Positions 1 through 5,548 of a stretch of DNA of 9,045 nt are shown one piece after another (within the stretch, counting starts at the first letter, position 1; every line of letters begins with the position of its first letter). Position numbers and translations under genes: made by a program. Under the pieces are notes generated by a model, which was not told the origin of the DNA, did not search any database, and saw only the letters and a program-made list of their open reading frames with translations. Source of the stretch: an uncultured Acidimicrobiaceae bacterium (GTDB taxonomy: Bacteria > Actinomycetota > Acidimicrobiia > Acidimicrobiales > Ilumatobacteraceae); assembly GCA_903919215.1 (NCBI GenBank), contig CAIXHI010000141.1:1-9045 (forward strand), read 5' to 3'.

Positions 1-2001
1 GGCTTCACCAGCATCCCGCTCACATTCGTCGGCGGCCTCGCCATCGGCATCCTGCAGGACGTCATTGGCTACGTGGTCAACGACCAGAAGTGGACCAGCG
101 TCGACGGACTCCCCGACGCGCTGCCGTTCCTGGTGCTGTTCGTCGTCCTCCTGGTGCTGCCGAAGCATCGGCTCGCACCTCGCGCCAGCGCTGAGGCTCG
201 CCCACCGCTGACATGGACAGGCCCGATCGAGTTGCGCCTCGGAACCGGTGTTGTCGTGCTGGGTCTGATGATGATCATTCCGCAGGTCGTCGGCAACAAG
301 TTGCCGTTCTTCACGTTTGGGCTCTGTCAGGCAATCTTGATGCTGTCGTTGGGTTTGCTGGTGAAGACCAGTGGCCAGGTGTCGCTGTGCCACGGAACGT
401 TCGCCGCAATCAGCGCTGCAGCGTTCTCACAGTTCACTGTCGGTGCCGGACTTCCCTGGCTGCCGGCGCTGATCCTCGCCGGCTTGGTGGCGGTACCGGT
501 TGGCGCCCTGGTCGCGCTCCCTGCGATCCGACTCCACGGCGTGTACCTCGCATTGGCGACCTACGGCTTCGGCATCCTCGTGACGCGCCTGTTCTTTGCG
601 CAGAACTGGATGTTCTTCTCGTTCGCCGGTGGCCGCAAGATCACCTCACCGTTCGGCACCACCGACCCACACACCCGCTACTACGTGATCCTCGCGGTGC
701 TCGTCATTGTGGCGATCACGATCGCGCTGATCTCAGCCTCGCGATTGGGTCGTGTGCTGCGCGGTTTGTCGGGTAGCCCCGCGGCGGTGTCCACGATGGG
801 CCTCTCCACCAGTGTCACCAAGGTGATCGTGTTCTGCATCTCGGCGTTCATCGCCGGTATCGCCGGTGTGATGTATGGCATGGCGCTCACCACGGTGGAT
901 GGATCCACCACGGTGTTCCAGCCGTTCAACTCGCTGGTGTTGATCGCGATTCTCGCGCTGGCTCCGTTCCGTGAGCCGTGGTATGCAATCTTCGCTGCCG
1001 TCACGGCGGTCATCCCCGCCTACATCGGCGGTGACAAGACACCCAACGTGCTCAACGCGCTGTTCGGGCTGTTTGCGATCATGATCGCGCTGCGTGGCGG
1101 CCACCCGCCGATGTCCCCCAAGTTGGCCGCGTTCTTCGGTCGCTTCGGCCGTCAGCGCACTCACGCCGAGGTGCAACTGACCCGCCCGATCCGGTCGGTG
1201 GCCTCGGACAGTCCGGGCCTCGAGGTCGACGACCTGAGCGTGCAGTTCGGCGGTATCCGCGCTGTCGATCAGTTCAGCTTGCGGGCGCCGCTGGGCCGCA
1301 TCACCGGCCTCATCGGCCCCAACGGCGCTGGCAAGACCACCACGTTCAATGCGGTCAGCGGTATCAACCGCAACGTCGACGGCGACATCAGGTTCCACGG
1401 CAAGACGATCTCCGGCTTGTCGGCCCCCGCACGAGGTCGTATGGGAATCGGCCGCACCTTCCAGCTGATGGAGTTGTGCGACGAACTGACTGTCCGCGAG
1501 AACGTGTCGCTCGGGTACGAAGCGCCCACGGTGGGTTCGCGTATCGTTCGCCAGGTCTTGGCTCCACCGCACGAGCGCAGGTCGATGAGGGAATGCACGG
1601 CGCAGTCGCTCGATCTGTGTGGAATCAGCCACCTCGCTGATCAGCAGGCCGGCTCGTTGTCCACGGGTGAGCGCCGTTTGGTCGAGCTGGCCCGGTGCCT
1701 CGCCGGTCCGTTCGATCTGCTGCTGCTCGACGAACCATCCTCTGGTCTCGATCGTGAGGAGACCGCCCGTTTCGCGGAGGTGTTGCAGCATGTGGTGGAA
1801 AGCCGGGGCTGTGGCATCCTGCTCGTCGAGCACGACATGGCCTTGGTGATGAAGGTGTGCAGTTACATCTTCGTGCTCGACTTCGGTCGGCCCATCTTCG
1901 ACGGGACACCTGCAGAGGTGGCCTCCAGCGAGATCGTCCGGGCGGCGTACCTTGGTTCTGAGTCTGAGGTGCTCGAGGAGTTCGAGGAGAACCTGTCATG
2001 A
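1..2001 (+). CDS. Fused LivH-LivM-LivG-type ABC transporter (permease, permease, ATPase), 5' partial
   Basis: Inner-membrane and cytosolic core of a branched-chain amino acid/hydrophobic-acid type importer, with three subunits in one chain. The frame is open to base 1, so the N-terminus lies outside the window; 666 residues are visible. Residues 1-54 look like the end of LivH: a GGLAIGILQDVI stretch, then the last hydrophobic helix (ALPFLVLFVVLLVLP). After a polar linker, about 80-370 is LivM, with the hallmark SGQVSLCHGTFAAISA and LPAIRLHGVYLALATYGFG segments. From about 407 to the end is LivG: Walker A GPNGAGKTT (439-447), Q-loop GRTFQLME, signature LSTGE (553-557), Walker B LLLLDEP (D577, E578) and H-loop VEHDM (H611). 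The tail is acidic. A GTG at 73 is an internal valine, not the start, because coding similarity continues upstream. It is followed by livF with a 4-bp overlap. The family is clear; the solute is not. The periplasmic binding protein is not in the window. Confidence 0.93.
   Translation, partial: GFTSIPLTFVGGLAIGILQDVIGYVVNDQKWTSVDGLPDALPFLVLFVVLLVLPKHRLAPRASAEARPPLTWTGPIELRLGTGVVVLGLMMIIPQVVGNKLPFFTFGLCQAILMLSLGLLVKTSGQVSLCHGTFAAISAAAFSQFTVGAGLPWLPALILAGLVAVPVGALVALPAIRLHGVYLALATYGFGILVTRLFFAQNWMFFSFAGGRKITSPFGTTDPHTRYYVILAVLVIVAITIALISASRLGRVLRGLSGSPAAVSTMGLSTSVTKVIVFCISAFIAGIAGVMYGMALTTVDGSTTVFQPFNSLVLIAILALAPFREPWYAIFAAVTAVIPAYIGGDKTPNVLNALFGLFAIMIALRGGHPPMSPKLAAFFGRFGRQRTHAEVQLTRPIRSVASDSPGLEVDDLSVQFGGIRAVDQFSLRAPLGRITGLIGPNGAGKTTTFNAVSGINRNVDGDIRFHGKTISGLSAPARGRMGIGRTFQLMELCDELTVRENVSLGYEAPTVGSRIVRQVLAPPHERRSMRECTAQSLDLCGISHLADQQAGSLSTGERRLVELARCLAGPFDLLLLDEPSSGLDREETARFAEVLQHVVESRGCGILLVEHDMALVMKVCSYIFVLDFGRPIFDGTPAEVASSEIVRAAYLGSESEVLEEFEENLS
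1984..1989 (+). promoter_or_regulatory. Ribosome binding site of livF
   Basis: GAGGAG lies 8 nt before the ATG at 1998 and inside the end of the upstream fusion gene. It supports that start and translational coupling. The same TCGAGGAG octamer occurs twice in tandem (1973-1980 and 1982-1989), encoding the acidic LEEFEE tail of the upstream protein; only the second copy is well spaced for the livF start. Confidence 0.75.
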
Positions 2002-2714
2002 ACACAACAGTCGAAACGAACTCCCTGGAACTCGTCGGTGTCACCAGCGGCTACGGCACCACCACCATCTTGCGCAACATCGACCTCACCGTGCCTGCCG
2101 GTTCGGTGACCGCACTGTTGGGTTCGAACGGTGCCGGCAAATCCACCCTGTTGAAGACGGTGTCGGGCCTCGTTCACTCGACACAGGGCACCATCCGCCT
2201 GGGCGGTGAGGAGATCACCAACCTTCCCACCAACCGTCGAGCGCAGAAGGGGTTGTGCCACATCCCCGAGGGCCGCGCGATCTTCCGCCACCTGACTGTT
2301 CGGGAGAACCTGCTACTGCAGGCTGGCCCTGGGCACGAGGACGAGTTGTTGGCACGCTGCACAGAGGCGTTCCCGATCCTGGGGCAGCGGCTGAACCAGC
2401 GTGCTGGCTCGATGAGCGGTGGCCAGCAGCAGATGCTTGCCATGTGCCGCGCATATGCCCATAACCCCAAGCTGATTCTGGTGGACGAGGCATCGCTCGG
2501 ACTCGCACCGATCCTGGTCGACGAGATCTTCCACTTCCTGCGGCAAGTTGCCGACGAGGGAGCCGCGTTGCTGATCGTCGATCAGTTCATCACCCGCGCG
2601 TTGGCATTGGCGTCGAAGGTGTACGTGATGAACCGTGGTGAGATTGTGTTCACGGGGAAGCCGTCCGACCTGGAGAACGACGATGTGTTCCGGCGTTACC
2701 TCGGTGGTGACTGA
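1998..2714 (+). CDS. livF: LivF-type ABC transporter ATP-binding protein
   Basis: Second ATPase of the importer, expected to pair with the LivG domain of the preceding fusion on the cytoplasmic face. It has 238 residues, the usual LivF length. Visible motifs are Walker A GSNGAGKST (42-50), the LivF-typical IPEGRAIFRHLTVREN block (89-104), the signature MSGGQQQML (139-147), Walker B ILVDEAS with D163 and E164, and GLAPILVDEIF just after it. Two positions differ from the usual family sequence as I know it: Walker B reads DEAS where DEPS is common, and the H-loop region reads VDQF where LivF proteins usually have VEQN. The usual family sequence already has Gln in place of the canonical His. The ATG overlaps the upstream TGA (ATGA), with a good Shine-Dalgarno sequence 8 nt before it. 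The gene ends 15 bp from the convergent kinase gene. Its role is confident; the solute could be an amino acid, amide, urea or an aromatic or short-chain acid. Confidence 0.95.
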   Translation: MNTTVETNSLELVGVTSGYGTTTILRNIDLTVPAGSVTALLGSNGAGKSTLLKTVSGLVHSTQGTIRLGGEEITNLPTNRRAQKGLCHIPEGRAIFRHLTVRENLLLQAGPGHEDELLARCTEAFPILGQRLNQRAGSMSGGQQQMLAMCRAYAHNPKLILVDEASLGLAPILVDEIFHFLRQVADEGAALLIVDQFITRALALASKVYVMNRGEIVFTGKPSDLENDDVFRRYLGGD

Positions 2715-2733
2715 GCACCACGCTGGTGTTCAG
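2711..2733. terminator. Candidate bidirectional terminator hairpin between livF and the kinase gene
   Basis: An inverted repeat has arms CTGAGCACCA (2711-2720) and TGGTGTTCAG (2724-2733) around a CGC loop. On the plus transcript this is a 10-bp stem with one G-U pair; on the minus transcript the same position is an A-C mismatch. Both stop codons lie symmetrically in the stem (TGA at 2712-2714; TCA at 2730-2732, which is TGA on the minus strand). No T-tract follows, which is common in high-GC actinobacteria. A competing smaller stem (GTGGTG 2704-2709 with CACCAC 2716-2721) shares part of the left arm. Terminator function is inferred. Confidence 0.5.
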
Positions 2734-3845
2734 ATTCCCAGCGCGCCGAGCATGTCGTTGTCGATGGCATTCCAGCCGAAGCGCAGCGTCTGCACGGTGA
2801 TTAGGTCTTCGGGCTGCTGACGTGGGCTGCAGAGCATGTACATGAACCCGTGGATGGTCTGTCGACGCCACGAGAGCCATGCGTCGTCCCAAGGGATGAC
2901 GGGACCGCCGTGCAGCACCAAATGGTGGAGGTAATGGCGCAGGATGGGTTGCTCGTGCTCTCGACGATCGTCGATGTCGAGCGAGCCCACGATCGCGTAA
3001 TTGAGATCATCTCCCCAGCGCCCGACCATGGGTGACCAGTCGTACAGGCCCGGTCGACCGTCGGCATCGAAGAAGATGTTGCCCAGATGTGGGTCGCCGT
3101 GGATCAAGCAGTGCGGCAGCGAGCCCTCCGCTCGGTACTTGCTCACCAGCGCCTGCTTCATCGTGGCTCGGTGGGTCAGCTCTGCGGGCAGGAAGGCACA
3201 GTGGGGAAGTTGTGTGCGACGGGCCCACCAGCCCTCCTTGAACGAGCCGAAGATTCCGGTCTCCTCCGTAGCCATCTTGTCGAGGTCGACATCGCGTGCG
3301 GAGCTGTTGGCCAGCCAATCCGTGGAGTCCAACTCAGGTGCGTCGAACCACAACGCATGTAACTGGGCGAACTGCTCTGCCATCAAATAGGCGGTCGCAG
3401 GGGTGACGGTGGTTCCCGCAGCGCCGAGTGTCGCGTTGCGCGCGAATAGGTCTTCCATCACGATTGTTGAGCGCCGTCCGTCGGCAACCGAGGCGAAGTA
3501 ACACTTCGTGATGTTGAGCTCCGGGAGCAAGGGGGCGACATCCTGGAAGAACCGAGCCTCGGTGAGCGTCATTGGCCCGAGGATGCCCTCGGTGGCACGC
3601 GTGCTCAGTTGCCCCTTGACGTACATCGTCGGTGGCAGCTGCTGCTCATGGCCGGCGCTGTTGTAGTCGAGCATGACCCGCACCGTGGACTCCGAACCGT
3701 GGCGGACGGCACCGAGGTGCAGGCCGGTGACCTCGACATCGGGGTGATGCACTTGGAGTGCATCGGTCATCCAGCCAGGGGTCAAGTCGTCGAGGTCCTG
3801 CAACGGAGCAACCGCATCGCCGGCGCGTGACACTTCGGGAGCCAT
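2730..3845 (-). CDS. Phosphotransferase family protein (APH/ecdysteroid-kinase-like small-molecule kinase)
   Basis: Cytosolic kinase-fold protein predicted to transfer phosphate from ATP to a small molecule. The ATG at 3845 gives 371 residues, and the numbering below uses it. A lysine that may be the ATP-anchoring one is in MYVKGQ (about K77). The catalytic loop is LIHGDPHLGNIFF (H249, G250, D251, N256), and the Mg-binding aspartate is in LYDWSP (D269), followed by GRWGDDLNY. This HGDxHxGN...DW layout is diagnostic for the APH/choline-kinase/EcK superfamily. The start is chosen because the ATG overlaps the upstream crotonase stop (TGATG), with GGAAG 8 nt before it; a GTG at 3860 would add five residues. 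As the last gene of the crotonase operon it probably acts on a pathway metabolite and not on an antibiotic. By analogy with LvaA and the ACAD10/11 kinase domains the substrate might be a hydroxyacyl-CoA; this is inference, and the sequence does not reveal the substrate. Confidence 0.88.
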   Translation of the reverse strand: MAPEVSRAGDAVAPLQDLDDLTPGWMTDALQVHHPDVEVTGLHLGAVRHGSESTVRVMLDYNSAGHEQQLPPTMYVKGQLSTRATEGILGPMTLTEARFFQDVAPLLPELNITKCYFASVADGRRSTIVMEDLFARNATLGAAGTTVTPATAYLMAEQFAQLHALWFDAPELDSTDWLANSSARDVDLDKMATEETGIFGSFKEGWWARRTQLPHCAFLPAELTHRATMKQALVSKYRAEGSLPHCLIHGDPHLGNIFFDADGRPGLYDWSPMVGRWGDDLNYAIVGSLDIDDRREHEQPILRHYLHHLVLHGGPVIPWDDAWLSWRRQTIHGFMYMLCSPRQQPEDLITVQTLRFGWNAIDNDMLGALGI

Positions 3846-4630
3846 CAACGCCACTTCCACTCGGGATCACGTTTGTTCTTGAACGCCTCGCGGGCCTCGA
3901 GGCTGTCCTCGAAACCGAGCAGTCGGTTGGTGTAGTCCTGCTCCGTCCGGTAGGCGTCTTTCAGCGTCAGACCCTCGATGCGGTTCATCGAGTCCTTCGC
4001 CAGCCGCATCGCAATCGGGCTTTTCTGCGCCAGCACTCGGGCGACTTCCATTGCGGCCGGGAGGAGTTGGTCAGCAGGGAGCACCTCGCGAACGACGCCA
4101 AGCCGGTGGAGTTCTTGGGCAGTGACTCTCTCGCCCAGCAGGAACATCTCGCGGGCCTTGTGCCGGCCGACGAGCTGCATCAGGTGGGCACTGGCACCGA
4201 GCAGACCAACGTTGATCTCCAGCGTCCCGAACCACGCGTGGTCGGCGGCGAGCAGGATGTCGCAGCACGTGGCAAAGGCAACACCGGCTCCGACTGCGGG
4301 ACCGTTGATTGCGCCCACCACCGGGACGGCGCAGTCGGTGATGGCCCACATCGCGTCGCGGGCCACGCGTCCGCTGTCGGTCACGTCGGTCGGGGGCGTG
4401 GAGTCTGCGCCGCCGCGGTCACCGACGGAGTCAAGGTCTGCGCCGCCCATGAAGGCTCTGGTGCCGGTGGCGGTGAACACAGCGGCGCGCACATCGCGAC
4501 GGTCGTCGAGCGACCGGAATGCATCGCGTATCGCCGCCAGTGTCGCGCGATTGACCGCGTTGACCGGTGGCCGGTCGAGCGTGACGAGCGCAATGTGCTC
4601 GTCAACGGTGATCGTGATCGGATTCGTCAT
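3845..4630 (-). CDS. Enoyl-CoA hydratase/isomerase (crotonase) family protein with one catalytic Glu
   Basis: Cytosolic crotonase-fold enzyme acting on an acyl-CoA thioester; 261 residues, normal family length. The N-terminal strand region ITVDEHIALVTLDRPPVNAVN is typical. The oxyanion-hole segments are RAFMGGADL (59-67) and INGPAVGAGVAFATCCDI (108-125). Aligned by eye to rat mitochondrial enoyl-CoA hydratase, the Glu164 equivalent is present (E138 in FGTLEINVG), but the Glu144 position is alanine (A118, six residues before the Asp of CCD). The 20-residue spacing between the two positions matches. With one Glu it may be an isomerase or another crotonase activity, so 'hydratase' should not be assumed. 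The ATG at 4630 has AAAGG 8 nt before it and lies 16 bp after the upstream crotonase stop. Its TGA overlaps the kinase ATG by one base, implying one operon with coupled translation. Confidence 0.9.
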   Translation of the reverse strand: MTNPITITVDEHIALVTLDRPPVNAVNRATLAAIRDAFRSLDDRRDVRAAVFTATGTRAFMGGADLDSVGDRGGADSTPPTDVTDSGRVARDAMWAITDCAVPVVGAINGPAVGAGVAFATCCDILLAADHAWFGTLEINVGLLGASAHLMQLVGRHKAREMFLLGERVTAQELHRLGVVREVLPADQLLPAAMEVARVLAQKSPIAMRLAKDSMNRIEGLTLKDAYRTEQDYTNRLLGFEDSLEAREAFKNKRDPEWKWR

Positions 4631-4646
4631 CTGCAGAGCCTTTCGG

Positions 4647-5474
4647 TCAGCGGCCGGTGTAGTCGGGGGTGCGTCGCTGGACGAAGGAGCGCATCCCCTC
4701 CTTGAAATCGTCGGAGCGAGTGGCCAACTCCTCGTGCAGTGCCTCGTTGTGCAGGCCGGTGCGCAGGTCGACCGCGAGGTTCGCGTGCAGCAACCGTTTC
4801 GCCAGCCCGATCGCGACTGTCGCCGCGTTCGCGAACTCGTGCACGAGCGTGGCCGCGGTGCTGTCCAGTTCGTCCTCCGGTACGCACCGCGTGATCAGGC
4901 CCCACTCGACGGCCTGACGTCCGTCCACGGGTTCACCGCGCAGCACCATCTCCTTCGCGCGGGCAAGGCCGACGAGGCGGGGCAACAGCCAGGTGTTGCC
5001 GCTGTCGGGGGTGAAGCCCCGCTTCACCATGGGCACCCAGAACTTCGTGGAAGGGGTGGCAACGACGACATCGGCGCTGAGCGCGATCATGTTGCCGATT
5101 CCGGCCGCCCAGCCGCGCACGGCGGCGACGACGGGTACCTGCAGGGCGTCGAGTTCGAGGATCATCTCGTGCGCGCCGTACTGCATCCGGCGTTCGAGGT
5201 GCCCGGTGCGCGGCTTGGTCTGCTCGGCGTTCGACTGTACGAGGTCGATCCCGGCGCAGAAGTCGTCGCCGTTGGATGTGATCAGCACAGCCCGCGTCCG
5301 GTCGTCGTTCCCGGCAGCGCGCGCAGCAGCGGCGATCCCCGAGATCATCTCTTTGGTGATGGCGTTGCGCTGCCGGGGCCGGTTGAGCGTGATGGTCATC
5401 ACTGGGCCGTCGTGGGCCACCAGCAGGTGCTCCTCGACGTCCGCTGTGTCCATCTTCACCGCGGCGGCGTCCAT
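4647..5474 (-). CDS. Crotonase-family acyl-CoA isomerase-like protein lacking both hydratase glutamates
   Basis: First gene of the crotonase-kinase operon; 275 residues. Family marks: ITLNRPRQRNAI (28-39), oxyanion-hole segments DDFCAGIDL (70-78) and AVRGWAAGIGNMIALSADV (118-136), and GLARAKEMVLRG (169-180). Aligned by eye to rat enoyl-CoA hydratase, both catalytic Glu positions are Met (M129 for Glu144, M149 for Glu164). A single acidic residue, D157, sits in GFTPDSGNTWLLPRLVG. This resembles the PDSGG-TW-LPR segment of PaaG-type 1,2-epoxyphenylacetyl-CoA isomerases and the catalytic Asp site of some other crotonases. An isomerase, ring-opening or dehalogenase-like reaction is therefore likelier than simple hydration, though the substrate is unknown. 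The start at 5474 is preferred over the in-frame ATG at 5453 because a TACACT -10 box lies 6 nt before it, suggesting leaderless translation; neither ATG has a clear Shine-Dalgarno sequence. Confidence 0.88.
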   Translation of the reverse strand: MDAAAVKMDTADVEEHLLVAHDGPVMTITLNRPRQRNAITKEMISGIAAAARAAGNDDRTRAVLITSNGDDFCAGIDLVQSNAEQTKPRTGHLERRMQYGAHEMILELDALQVPVVAAVRGWAAGIGNMIALSADVVVATPSTKFWVPMVKRGFTPDSGNTWLLPRLVGLARAKEMVLRGEPVDGRQAVEWGLITRCVPEDELDSTAATLVHEFANAATVAIGLAKRLLHANLAVDLRTGLHNEALHEELATRSDDFKEGMRSFVQRRTPDYTGR

Positions 5475-5480
5475 GTGATG

Positions 5481-5486
5481 AGTGTA
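5481..5486 (-). promoter_or_regulatory. Candidate -10 box for a leaderless transcript of the crotonase-kinase operon
   Basis: TACACT on the minus strand fits the actinobacterial TANNNT consensus and ends 6 nt before the ATG at 5474. Transcription would therefore begin at or next to the start codon. No Shine-Dalgarno sequence is present, which agrees with a leaderless mRNA. I see no good -35 element. Short GAGT/ACTC arms (5480-5483 and 5486-5489) overlap the box and could be part of an operator, but four-base arms are weak evidence. Confidence 0.45.
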
Positions 5487-5490
5487 CTCT
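5485..5490 (+). promoter_or_regulatory. Candidate -10 box for the acyl-CoA synthetase gene
   Basis: TACTCT on the plus strand fits TANNNT. It would put transcription start near 5497, leaving about 50 nt of leader before the ATG at 5549. It overlaps the opposing minus-strand -10 box by two bases. No convincing -35 is visible. A hexamer this degenerate can occur by chance, so this is a weaker call than its partner. Confidence 0.3.
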
Positions 5491-5548
5491 TATGGGGCAT
5501 GGGTACCGAACAGCACAGCGTCACACCAGCAACAGCAGTGGGCGCGTG

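Noticed and set aside
733..1833. 366-codon open frame antisense to the LivM-LivG part of the fusion
   Set aside because: It is fully covered by clear ABC-transporter coding sequence. Its translation is rich in Arg, His, Asp and Gly with no family motif, as expected of a mirror frame in high-GC DNA.
73..2001. Treating GTG at 73 as the true start of the transporter gene
   Set aside because: The frame stays open to base 1, and the residues before it match a LivH C-terminal segment. The gene therefore starts upstream of the window.
2730..3845. Calling the kinase an aminoglycoside resistance gene
   Set aside because: It has the superfamily catalytic motifs, but it is translationally coupled to a crotonase, and nothing in the sequence points to an antibiotic substrate.
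3846..3860. GTG 3860 as the kinase start
   Set aside because: ATG 3845 gives the common TGATG coupling, with GGAAG at suitable spacing. The GTG start would bury that site inside the gene.
3758..4705. 315-codon plus-strand open frame over the kinase start and second crotonase
   Set aside because: Antisense to good family matches; the composition is typical of a shadow frame.
5492..5548. N-terminal 19-residue extension of the CoA ligase from ATG 5492
   Set aside because: The sequence is polar and unlike the family, it would overlap the divergent promoter, and it lacks a ribosome binding site. ATG 5549 is a better start, though not proven.
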